64,000 nucleotides of DNA. Source: Allacma fusca (Eukaryota; Arthropoda; Collembola; Symphypleona; Sminthuridae). Positions 1 through 9,930 of the stretch are shown in pieces (the first letter of the stretch is position 1; each line of letters begins with the position of its first letter). Location of the stretch: positions 31,596,801 through 31,660,800 of the forward strand of contig OX359247.1 of NCBI GenBank assembly GCA_947179485.1, in the 5' to 3' direction. Under the pieces are notes generated by a model. That model did not search any database and was not told the origin of the DNA. It saw nothing but the letters and a program-made list of their open reading frames with translations. The translations under genes and the position numbers were made by a program.

Positions 1-1476
1 GGGATACTTGAAAATGTTGAGATTTTAAATTTTGCCTACAGTTTAGTTTTAATTTTCAGGGAAATAAACGTGGAAATTCAAGCCGGTTAAAGTTTAAAAT
101 CGGAGTTTGTGACTTGGTAATTAAATTGGGGCGAAATGAGATCATGGGTTGTTTCCTATGTGGGATTTAAATCGTTTTGCCGGGAGAAGGGAAACCGGGC
201 TTTCTTTGTAAAATAATGTGTGGGAGAGAAAATAAAGCGACAGGAATGGGCTTGGAAATTGTGTTTTATTTTAATTATTATGTTATGTATGTTCATTATT
301 GTGTTTCTACTATTTTTGTGTGCTGTTTCGTTGAGATATGTTGATCAGGGATAGGGGTCGTAGCCTTCAAGCATGTGAAGCGAATTGGGGAATTTTTGAG
401 GATTTTAGACTACAGATATTTGTTCTCGGTGAAAAATTTTCTCGGAGATATTTTGACGTAAAATTTGCGGACTTTCCAGAGAGTTAGCTAGCAGGTCCTT
501 GGTTGCAAATTGTGGACATGAGGCTCAGGATGAGGGGGAAAGACTGGGGAGAATTCACCTTTACGAGCGAAGATGAGAAAGAGATGTGAAATGAGGTACT
601 TTGGTTATTGCAATTTTGTCAACGATGACCCGGCGATGGACAGTCACTAGGAGCCAGGAATTTGAGTCAAAGTTTGTGAATTGTTTACTGAGTTGCAATG
701 AAAATAAAAAAATTTTCTTTCCTATAATCTTGCCACACAGTGGTCCGTTTGCCGATGTTGGGTCCATTCTAGATCTAAACATTCTTCCAGGGAATACTAA
801 TTTGTAGTGATATGTAATTCAACAAATCTCGACATTACTTCGTTTTTGACCACTGTGACTGTAATCATTCTTGAACTACGTCAACGAAACAATTTTTGAA
901 AAGTCTGGAAAAGAATTTGCTTCAAATGGGTGAATCAGATATCGTTGGTTAGATTTTAAAAGGTACCATTTTCATTTCTTAACCCATGCTTTTTAATATG
1001 GGATCTTCATCAAAGATGGTACTTTTTAGAATTTAGCCAACGAATATGTTACGTCATAACTTACATGTGCTATAGGGAAGAAAAAGGACAGTTAACACCA
1101 TGTACATACAGTTTTCAACAAACAAATGTCAAAATCAAACTTTAAATTTATTTTGTGGGACAAAAAACAGGTTTACTTTTGACATCCTTAAATATTACCT
1201 CCTGTACTTCATGATTCAAATACCGTGACCGTAAATAATGATCTTAGCCAATGAAGTAATTACTTTTAATTTAAGCTTAAATTCTGTAAATTGAGGCAGT
1301 TACAGAGCTTAAATGGCCGCATGAAAACCCGTGCATTCTCAGAGTTGATTGCAAAAATGCTTTGGGATTTACTGCAGATAAAGTCATGTAATAGTCTTTG
1401 ACTCAAAAGAAAACCAAGCTTACTAAATTAAAGCGCGAGAGAACATAATCAACGACATGAAGGACGGTGCAGTAAG
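1..1476. other. 5' flanking intergenic DNA, no gene seen
   Basis: This is AT-rich sequence upstream of the transposon pair. The only open frames are two short overlapping ones on opposite strands near 561-807. Neither resembles a known protein and neither has splice signals tying it to a gene. Acceptor-like pyrimidine-AG strings occur near position 60, so an untranslated exon of this or another gene cannot be excluded. Nothing else is supported. Confidence 0.5.
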
Positions 1477-1504
1477 CCGCATCGCGGGTGTGGAAAAAGT
1501 TCCC

Positions 1505-1744
1505 GATCCTGCGATCCGGGATCGTTGACAAAATGGGCCCAACTAGTTGGGCAGCATTGAACGGCCGGATAGTTGGCCATTTTGAAAAACACTGGCGGGT
1601 TATTTGACCAAAAATTTTTCGCTACCCAGGTAGTTGGCCAAAAAATTTGTTCGATACCCAGGTAGTTGGCCAAACAATTTTTGGTTACTCAGGTAGTTGG
1701 CCAAACAATTTTTGGTTACTCAGGTAGTTGGCCAAACATTTTTG
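1505..1744. repeat. Minisatellite, left block of the outer transposon
   Basis: Direct repeats of roughly 30 bp share the core GGTAGTTGGCCAAA followed by an A/T run and a TACCCA or TACTCA box. Four good units lie between about 1620 and 1740, with diverged ones before them (TAGTTGGGC, TAGTTGGCC). The array stops at the hAT-like insertion and resumes at 2681 in the same orientation, so both blocks were once one array. Confidence 0.8.
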
Positions 1745-2673
1745 CAGAGGTGTGGAATATTTTGAAGTATTGTATTTGAAATAGTATTTGAAATACATTT
1801 AGTATTTTGTATTTGGTATTTTCTTAGCCATAAATTGTTTAAGGCATTTTGTATTTCGTATTTTCCCAACACCAACATCTCTACTATATTTTGTATTTCG
1901 TATTTTGAAGATTACGAACGCGATAATAGTATTTTGTATTTATTTATCTTGTAAAATTTACCCACCCCGTATTTCAAATACAAAATATAGGTTTAAAATA
2001 TATGACTTGCAGTTGTTAAAGTCGTCTCTAACGCATGTTCATATAAATATTTTAAAGGTAAAAGCACTAATTTAAAACATTTTGAAACCATGTTTTGAAC
2101 CTTTTTTGGCGGGTTTGAAGAACTTACTGGATAAATACATCAAATTCAACGTATCTGAGAACTATACACAGTTAGCAAAATTAGTGACGAATATAACCCA
2201 GGAGTTATAAGATTATTTGTTTTAAGGAAAAATATTCTGTACCTGGGGCCATGTTAATTTACTTTAATACACGCAGATGCACAACTCAAAGTCTAATACT
2301 GTAACGTGCCTGTTACCTTACGTTTGCTGATTAATTTTTAAATATAGTATTATTTGGCCAAATTATACAAAATACTTTGAGAGAAGAAATTTTAGATACA
2401 TCTCAGATATGTACTTTGAGAGAAATTTGAGAGTATTTGCAACGTGTATTTCGTATTTCAAATACGATATTCTCATTTCATATTTTCCCTTTTTGCTGGA
2501 AGGAAAGTATTTTATTTTGTACGCCCAGATGACTCCGGATATTTGTATTCCATTTTTTATCTTAACGAAGATACACCTGGTATTTGTATTTTGTGTTCGT
2601 AGTTTAACTTTTCTGGAAATGTATTTTTATTTTGTATTTAAATAGTAAATTTTATGTATTTTTCACACCTCTG
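1745..2673. mobile_element. hAT-like non-autonomous element (929 bp) inserted in the outer transposon
   Basis: The left end begins CAGAGGTGTGGAA and the right end, read in reverse complement, begins CAGAGGTGTGAAA, giving a terminal inverted repeat of about 10-13 bp. The flanks are CATTTTTG at 1737-1744 and CATTTTTG at 2674-2681, a perfect 8-bp target duplication. An 8-bp duplication with a CAGAGGTG-type terminus is typical of the hAT superfamily. The interior carries many copies of the words TATTTTGTATTT and GTATTTCGTATTT near both ends and no transposase-like frame; the 78-codon frame at 2409-2645 is low-complexity repeat translation. It is therefore a deletion derivative or MITE that depends on an outside transposase. 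Confidence 0.88.
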
Positions 2674-2680
2674 CATTTTT

Positions 2681-2942
2681 GGTAGTTAGGCAAATTATTT
2701 TTTCGCTACCCAGTTAGTTGGGCAAACAATTTTGTCGCTACCCAGATAGTTGGCCAAAAATTGTTGGTAGTTGACCAAAATTTGTTTTCGATACCCAGGT
2801 AGTTGACCAAAAATTTTTGGTAGTTGGCAAAAATTTTTTTTCGATACCCAGGTAGTTGGCCAAAAATTTTCGGCGGGTTGTTGGCCATCTTACCCCAGCG
2901 GGCTAGTTGACCATTTACTGTTGTCAGGATCGTTGACCATTT
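2681..2942. repeat. Minisatellite, right block of the outer transposon
   Basis: This continues the ~30-bp direct-repeat array in the same orientation as the left block: repeated GGTAGTTGGCCAAA-like cores separated by TTTTTCGATACCCA-like spacers. Units vary by GGCC/GACC/GGGC changes and spacer length. The last units (GGGTTGTTGGCC, GGCTAGTTGACC, GGATCGTTGACC) are more diverged and run into the right terminal inverted repeat. Confidence 0.8.
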
Positions 2943-2969
2943 GGAACTTTTTCCATACCCGCCGCATCG

Positions 2970-5900
2970 TGGAGCTGGCTTAAAGATGTACCAAGAAAGT
3001 ATTTCTGGGAATAAGCCTGTGTTAAATAAAATCTCACTTGTTCCAAATGGGTTCCTGAATGTAAGATGTCTCCAAATATAATTTCCAGTTAAAGGCTTTC
3101 TTGGTAGAATTCAGTATGAATCCAAAGATTTCAAAGATATTACAGGATAGAAACTTTTCATGTTTTTTGGGTTCCTACTTAAAAGGGTTCCTTCTTAGAA
3201 ATAACAGGCATAACGAAATTCTCTCAAGTATTACGAATTACATACTTCAACAAAGATAAGAATTGGACGGTTGCAGAAGAGGCACATGTTGCACTATCGA
3301 ACGTCTCTACAGAAAAGTTGATACTCTGTGCTGTAACCAAACTAGTAAAAAGGGTTACATAATTACAACAATTAAATGGGAAGTGGATAGAGATCAACCG
3401 ATCAACGTCATGAAGTCGAATTTAAGAAATAAATTTATTACAGCATGAAAACGCTGCGTTCTCATGTTGTTATTTGTGAGCCCATTATTGTTTCAGGTGC
3501 AGGATGACATTGTAAAGGATTGCAGGATGTTGACGAAATTATCCCCATTCCACAACAAAGCAAAAACGATAGACACTATTGTAACAATTATTATTGTATT
3601 TTTTACGACGATTTAATTAACTGGATGTGACGGAATAATTTTCAGAACTTACTTTTAAAAGTCTATAAACTGTAAGTATCCCGAAAACGGGTAAAATTCT
3701 TGTAGACCTCTGATAAATATTTTCCCAGTCGACAGATGGTGCTGGCGCGTGCAAAGCATGTTTGCTATGCTGTTGTGAATTATTGTGGCTAAACTTTTCC
3801 GAAATACAAGTTGTTTTTGCAAAACAGATTTTATGGTAAAATTAGTACCATTGCATGTGACGATTTGTAGTTATTATGTTTTTTAAACTAAAAACTTAAT
3901 TATTGGAAAATGAAGGAAATTAATTAATTTTTAAGATGTATTAGCTATTTGTTACCACTTGCTGTTTTGCGCCTGAAGATGACAGTCTGTTAGATGTAGA
4001 AAGCTCGCAAATTAATAAAGCTTGTCAATTTATCTCCCACGTAGTCCAAAGATATGGATAATATTTTAGTTATTTGCCTTCTTCAGTATTTTGTAATGGT
4101 AAATCCAGAAATGCAAGAAAGTACGCAGTAAAAATTCTGTTTTTCTTAGAGGGCAAAATTACAGACATAGCAAGCCATCAGCATCCATCCTAAAATTCAC
4201 AAATGTGGAACAAATAATAATTACTGATTGTAACCAGACCCAGGGGAATACTCTGTGAAATAATAAGTTGAGCACGAAGAGTCCGCTGACATTTTTCACA
4301 TGAGACGTTCCGTTGAGAATATGTTTAACATATCTATTTAAATACTGAATAAGTAAGGATTTTTCTAAGGTAGAGCTGCTCTGTAAGGAGCCATCCCAAG
4401 AATTTTTACTGTTACATGCTACCGGAAGCTTTTATACCTGGTTGTCTCTTATTGCCATTTTTTCTCCTTCGGTGGGTTTCTTTTCGTTAAACACAGGCGA
4501 AAGAATAAGAAAATTAACGTGAGAACCAAAATGTGAAAAATTTGCTTCGTTTATACTTTGCTATGTTACTCCATAAGGATAACATCATAGTAACATTTTG
4601 TCTATTTCCTCAGTAAAAAATGAAAAAGAACGTGAGTTAAGAATACATGCAAAGTTCGTTCCTCATTCAAGCTTGAGCAATTTTCCAACTCGGGCATTCG
4701 TGATTAGGTTAAGATAATATTTTCCGACTTTTGCAGTAAGGTTTTAATTTAACTACAAAATAGTCACGTACAGTATAATTTACTTTACCTTTTCAAACGT
4801 TGATATTATAGTAATGCTAAAAATAAAACCAAAATATTGAATTCCAATTAGGAAATTTCAGGATAATCAGACCTCATACTTTAAAAAGGCACGTTTCAGT
4901 TAGTTTTTTTTCGACATTTAAATTTATTTTGTCTTTAGAATTCTATCTTAATCATTAATGTTAGATTTAAAAGTGTTTTCGCTACCTCAAGCCGAGGATT
5001 TGGTAGGGGATTTTGAGTCAGTCAAGCACTAGTAAAAAATCTGAGCTTAGTATTTCAAGCTCGGGATTTCCTGCCTGTGTTAATTACTTCTCAGGTGCTA
5101 ATTAGCAAAACAACAACACAAAAAATACTACAGATATAGAAAAACTACTAAATTACTTTTTGTTTGCTACAGAATTCCTTCCAGTTCACCCGACCATTTT
5201 AAGCCTACAGAGTAGGAGCCATAAGATATTGACATGCAAAGATATTAATCATATTTACGTGGAAAAAAAAAGTGTTATCCAAACTCTTCATCAAACAAGT
5301 GCTTAAACTAATTTGAACTACCATCAGCAAAAATCCCAATTTTATCTCCCCCATCAAAATTTCCCATTTACATTCTTAAGTAGAACGAACTTCAGCAGAA
5401 GCATTCTTTGAAGAAACTTTCTCAATTGTGGCAATGAAACATTTTGGAGGTATGTAATTTCCCTTAAACTCCAAACATTTAAATTCAGTACATCAGATAC
5501 CTTGCAATTTTTCAACCTCCTTCGAACTTTTATTTCAATGTGATAACCTGCAATCAAATTAAATAGCAACAGTAATTCCTCAACTTTCTCGACATCAACG
5601 TGACGCCCCAGAATTTCTTAAACCAAGCGCCTCGCTATTATCTCAGTCCCTCTATCCCTCTCATATTTGAGTAGAAATCCAAATATTAAGAAATTCATAA
5701 ATCCAACAAGGCACATGTCATAACATATTCCATAGTACTGTAGATCCATAAGGCCGAAATGTTCCTTGGGATTAGTTAAGTTATTTTCCCCGCCCTATCC
5801 ATGTCCTACCTTGAAAGTTCCATTCTCATAAATTCGACCTGTCATATAATCTCCAAGGATCATTACCGTTCCTTATAATGTTCAAAATCCAGAAAAATTG

Positions 5901-6775
5901 CCAGGTTGAGAGTAATCACTGAAAATAATTAAATATTCTACCTGGATATCCAACCCAGGCTCCATAACCTAAACCTGGTTTCTTTCAGTTAGTTCAGGCA
6001 TGGGAGGATGTACATAACACCAAATGTCATAGTAAAGTACGTAAGTACAAACGATACAAGAAATCCTATTAGGACCTTCACAAATATATGTATAATTACA
6101 TAAGGAGGGTACCCTCCTTCCTTCAGGGTTGTTATATGAAAGGTACGTACACAGGTAAGTAAGTATATGTACGATACACTATTTAGGAAAAAATCAGAGC
6201 CGTTTCCTCTACTCAGAGAAATCCTTTAGAAAATCCTGTTTCCAGTTGATATGCCCCCCTTACGGACTGTACATAATAGTTATGTGGATGCAATGTGCTC
6301 AAATGAGGGGGAATCAACTCAGGAGACGAAGACCGCTTGGAGCATACACTTTACTTCCTGCCCCTCTCTAAGCCGCTGAAATTCCCTTCCAATCCTCAGT
6401 TACTAGCTAGTCGTGCAGGAAGCATGATGTCGGTCCTCAGACGGTCCTCCACGTGTTAGTGAATTTCACTTCTCCCCTTCTTTCTCATCCCAGATCCCAC
6501 TCCATGTATTATCTTCTAAAGTGTAAACAAACGCTATAATTCTAACTCAACGATTAATGACTACAATAACATTTCCTGTATCAACACAATTACTCCTAGA
6601 ATAATATTTACTCGGATCCATCCCATAGTTACAATAACAAGGGTTTTACAAATTTTAAATCAATTGTAGAAAATATTCGACTCTCAAAATAACTGGTGAA
6701 AGAACATTTTAACAGAAAGGGTTGACTGGAGAGAAAGGGTTATTAAATCCTAGGAAATAATAATCCCTTCTCCAC
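2970..6775. other. 5' flanking DNA, no gene seen
   Basis: AT-rich sequence between the transposon pair and the presumed leader of the TRIM9 gene. The longest frames, 61 codons at 3263-3448 and 71 codons at 5354-5569 (minus strand), have no recognisable domain. A possible retroelement relic is noted at 3971-4027. Promoter and transcription start of the gene probably lie somewhere in the last kilobase, but I cannot point to a TATA box or initiator with confidence. Confidence 0.5.
3971..4027 (+). repeat. Possible retroelement 3'-end relic (CTGAAGATG-stem-GAAA-AATAAAG pattern)
   Basis: The stretch has CCTGAAGATGACA, a short self-complementary part (ACAGTCTGT), GTAGAAAGCTCG and then AATTAATAAAGCTTG. 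From memory this order resembles a dispersed motif often seen near the 3' ends of retroelements in animal genomes, ending in AATAAA. It is a single short copy and the match is by pattern, not alignment. Confidence 0.25.
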
Positions 6776-6776
6776 A

Positions 6777-6836
6777 CCCCCCCCCCCACTCTGGGGGAAA
6801 AATAATTACAAAAATACAAAAATACAAAAATACAAG
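6777..6836 (+). promoter_or_regulatory. Homopolymer C tract and 8-bp repeats in the presumed 5' leader
   Basis: Eleven C residues at 6777-6787 are followed five bases later by GGGGG at 6793-6797, which could pair with them as a short hairpin. Then come about three units of the 8-bp repeat ACAAAAAT at about 6808-6835. The block starts about 105 bases before the start codon, so it is in either the 5' untranslated region or the core promoter. Its role is unknown. Confidence 0.4.
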
Positions 6837-6860
6837 AACAATTTAATAAAAAATTACCAA

Positions 6861-6872
6861 ATGGGAAAATAG
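6861..6872 (+). promoter_or_regulatory. Minimal three-codon upstream ORF (Met-Gly-Lys-stop)
   Basis: ATG GGA AAA TAG lies 9 nt before the TRIM9 start codon and in the same frame as it. Its context, ACCAAATGGG, has A at -3 and G at +4, as good as that of the main start (TCAAAATGG). If the leader is contiguous here, scanning ribosomes would meet it first and would need leaky scanning or very short-range reinitiation to reach 6882. Whether this stretch is transcribed is inferred, not seen. Confidence 0.5.
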
Positions 6873-6881
6873 TGCTTCAAA

Positions 6882-7754
6882 ATGGAAGAAGAGCTCAAGT
6901 GTTCATTGTGCAAGCAGTTGTTCAGCAACCCGGTCCTCCTCCCATGTTACCACACGCTCTGTCTAAATTGTGCGGTGCAGTTGCAGCAAGCCGTCCAACA
7001 GCAGCCCCTGTCCAATGTGAACGGTCAACCGCACAGTCACAGTCATAGTGCCAACTTCCATGGTCATTCCCATCACATCCTAGTGACCACGGCCACGGTC
7101 CATCATACCTCGAGTCACAGTGACAGTAGTGCGAGTTCCGGGACAGGTGAGACCAGTAGCAGTGAGGATAGCTCGGACAAGGTCTCCATCCTCAGTGAGA
7201 CCGACAGTGGAGTTGTAGTTTACAGTAGTCGGCCCAATAGTTACGTGGGCACTCCGAACATCCATGGACTCCTGTTCCCCCCCATCCAGTCCACTGTCTT
7301 CTGCCTCTCCTGTCCCGTCTGTCACAAAATGGTGTACTTTGATGAGCACGGAGCTCATAATTTGCCCAAATTCCGAGTCATGCAAAATATCGTGGATAAA
7401 TATGTCGAGACTCGGAATCTGGGCACGAAATGTCAGCTGTGTGAGAAGAATCCGCGGAATGCGACGGTGATGTGTGAGCAGTGTGAGATCTTCTATTGTG
7501 ACAAATGTCGTGAGAATTGTCATCCGGCCCGTGGGCCCTTGGCCAAGCACGCTCTGGTAGGGCCTCAGCAGGGGAAGGCATGCTTGAAACTCCGTGCTGG
7601 ACCCCTTGAGTACAAATGCCCGGATCATCCGGCCGAGTCATTGAGCATGTACTGTATGCTTTGCAAATTCCCTGTCTGCATGGGGTGCTTACAGGAAAGG
7701 AAACATTTTGATCATGATGTTCAGCCCATCCAAACTATGAGCAAGGCTCAGAAG
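6882..7754 (+). CDS. Trim9: TRIM9 E3 ubiquitin ligase, coding exon 1 (RING, B-box 1, B-box 2)
   Basis: This exon encodes residues 1-291 of a TRIM9 orthologue, a cytoplasmic RING E3 ligase that in animals acts in axon guidance and branching. The start MEEELKCSLCKQL matches the TRIM9 N-terminus as recalled from Drosophila, which fixes the ATG. The RING is split: Cys7, Cys10, Cys22, His24, Cys27 and Cys30, then a long loop, then Cys144 and Cys147. The loop holds a His-rich run (residues 51-79) and the family motif SDKVSILSETDSG (98-110). B-box 1 has CxxC pairs at 184/187, 198/201 and 206/209 and histidines at 214 and 223. B-box 2 has Cys246, His249, Cys258, Cys261, Cys266, Cys269, His275 and His278. 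The exon ends in phase 0 at AAG|GTAAAT. The frame runs on 11 codons into the intron before a stop. All zinc ligands look intact. Confidence 0.95.
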
Positions 7755-8080
7755 GTAAATTTCTCTCAATTTAATACAAATTACCTTTAGCTTTGAATTC
7801 CATGTTTCAACATTTAACCGTCTCTGGGACCCACTTTGGCACTAGATTTTTAAAAACCTTCCTGGAATTGTAAAGTAGCTTAGGAATTTAATGCGCTGGG
7901 ATCTGGGATGAATTTCCAGGGAGTAGAGGCCCGTACTGGGTTCTGGGAAACTTTAAATGCTCTTGCATAGTTTATGGGAGGGAAAACGACGGGGAATTTC
8001 CAAAATCTTACTTTTTAATTTCCGCCAGTCACTTCCTAAATAAATATTCAAGCACAATTTTTTCTCCATTTACATTTCCG

Positions 8081-8150
8081 TTGGAATGAGCCGGAATTGA
8101 GCCCGCGACCTCATTCCATTCCTGCCACACTTCTCCCCGCAACCATTACT
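8081..8150 (-). repeat. Possible tRNA-derived SINE fragment (B-box-like)
   Basis: On the minus strand, GGCTCAATTCC (plus coordinates 8093-8103) matches the pol III B-box GGTTCRANNCC at all but one position. It is preceded by GGTCGCG, giving a T-arm-like GCGGG-loop-CCGGC stem with one mismatch. No acceptable A-box was found at the usual distance, so this is not an intact tRNA gene. It may be the tail of a tRNA-derived SINE, or chance. Confidence 0.3.
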
Positions 8151-9886
8151 GGGAAGCAATGGGAAGGAAAAGTTGAGGGCTAATTTCAAATGTGTAGCAT
8201 GTGTATGTATATGGGGGCCATGTAAATGAGAAGTAATTAACCTCCGGAGGAATTTCCACTCAAAACTGTTCCTGGCTGGAACAGTGTGGTGTTGAAGGCG
8301 TGTATGTATGAAAATCGGGAGTGTAAAGATCCCTATGGATCCTGCATAATATTTAAATATAACAGACCTATCTCTAATAGTAATAGGGGATAGGACTCAA
8401 ACTGTGTATTACAACTGGTAATGGGAACCACGAGGGGAAAAGATTCCATTGGAATTTCATTGCATGTTCTGCACCTATTTCCTTAAAAAATTCTCCAGCA
8501 TTTCCTTCATGGAGGAATGCCAAATTGGCAAATGCATACAGTAAACATAGCTCTCTTGTTGTTGTTCCTATTTGCGTTGACTCCATACTTGAAACCTTAT
8601 CTTGTACAATTGTTATTCCAAGAGAACAACACAATACTCTAAGTTTTATAAAGGAACCTTCCTAATCCTCGAGAGTCCCAGACTCCTACCCAACTTCCAA
8701 GCAGCACAGTTCCGAGAAATTTTAATGAGAAAGCAACAGTACAACAAGTGTAGGCTGAAATGTTAGTGTAGTATGTTTTTGTTAGCAAATTGTTTTCCTG
8801 TGGTTTCACTTACTTTTACTTTTTCCTTATAATTACTATATACTTTAGGCTACTAGGACTCATTTGTGCCTGACAAAAGTGTTCGCATGTTCCCTGATTT
8901 TTCACACCAACCTAATTTTTCAACGGAGTTAATTTCAAAGAGTTCATATACACTTTCTATTGGGGTTGAGCCAGTTTATTAAGCTTCTTGGAACTTATTT
9001 CAACATTTCTCAAATACAACTTGCAAGAGAGCAAGTTCAAGGCACAATGTCATGTTGTCATCCAACCCTGCCAGGATTAGTAAATAAATGTGTATTTGTA
9101 CATAGATCAAAGAGATACATGTGCACCAGCCCACAGATGCGCTTTACGATGAGAAGTAAAAACAAACAAGAGAGGTTTCCCCATCTCATGTAATTAAATC
9201 CCACCAAATTTTTGAGAAAACAAGACCGAGCAAAGAAATAATTTTCCAAGAACTCCTTTTTGAAAGAAATTTCAGGGGGACAAATTCATTAGCCATCCTA
9301 GATTCCCTCTCTTCGGAATCCCCTCCTTTGGGAATTTCCCACCAATTCAATTGTATTTTGCAAGCTCGTTCAGGGAAAAAAGTGAAATGAGTGAAACGAG
9401 CCCTATCTCTTAACCACAGATGCGTGTTGTCGTCTGGTATGTTCACTACATTTTGAATGCAAGTTTCTGTTATCTTTGGACTGGTGTCACAAACTGCATT
9501 CTTTCTCTACTCTGACTTCATGTTCATGCATTACATAGAGGGAAGTTCAAGTGGATGAAGGCTTAGGGAGGATAAGTCAGGAACAAGTAGGGCCTTGAGC
9601 ATGTATAAGCTGTCATGCCAAGATGCAATAAGGTACATGCAATAAAACGGATGGTAAAAGTGGTCTTGGAGATCCTCTCTGAATGTGGTACAGTTAGATC
9701 GTAACAATATTTACTACAGTGTGTTTGTGTTCACGTAAGTTCATGTGTATGTGGTATGTTCCGTATATCTATAGAACTAAGGTGTAATATCTATTCTAAA
9801 TAGAGCCGTCATATGTGCTCCTACTATGTACAGAATTTTGGTGTGTGTATAAAAATCTGAGGTATTTTTGTGTGTGTAAATATGTA

Positions 9887-9930
9887 GATATATATATATA
9901 TATATCTATATGTGTGTGTGTGTGTGTATG
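9887..9930. repeat. (TA)n / (TG)n compound microsatellite
   Basis: About nine TA units (near 9887-9906) run into about nine TG units (near 9911-9928) in intron 1. Confidence 0.9.

Larger units (their letters stand above)
1477..2969. mobile_element. Non-autonomous TIR DNA transposon (outer element) with 8-bp target duplication, split by a hAT-like insertion
   Basis: The element proper is 1485-2961. Its 19-bp terminal inverted repeats, CGGGTRTGGAAAAAGTTCC (left 1485-1503, right 2943-2961), match at 18 of 19 positions. It is flanked by CCGCATCG at 1477-1484 and 2962-2969, a perfect 8-bp target site duplication; a 9-bp reading with an extra G is also possible. The interior is made of direct repeats of about 30 bp built on GGTAGTTGGCCAAA plus an A/T run and CGATACCCA. 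Removing the inner insertion and one copy of its target duplication leaves about 540 bp. No transposase frame is present, so it would need an enzyme in trans. The 8-bp duplication fits hAT, P or Merlin-type elements and a 9-bp one would fit Mutator; I do not assign a superfamily. Confidence 0.85.

Noticed and set aside
1449-2888. Short minus-strand frames (1449-1673, 2706-2888) and a plus frame at 2409-2645
   Set aside because: They translate the minisatellite and TATTTTG repeats of the nested transposons; no transposase motif is present.
1505-2942. CRISPR-like regularly spaced repeats
   Set aside because: Repeats are contiguous, diverged and bounded by transposon ends in a eukaryotic genome; there are no unique spacers of constant length and no cas genes.
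7080-7628. 182-codon minus-strand open frame
   Set aside because: It lies fully antisense to the conserved RING/B-box exon and has no known domain; it is a shadow of exon 1 codon use.
8093-8103. Intact tRNA gene
   Set aside because: Only a B-box/T-arm-like part is present; no A-box, anticodon arm or acceptor stem could be drawn.
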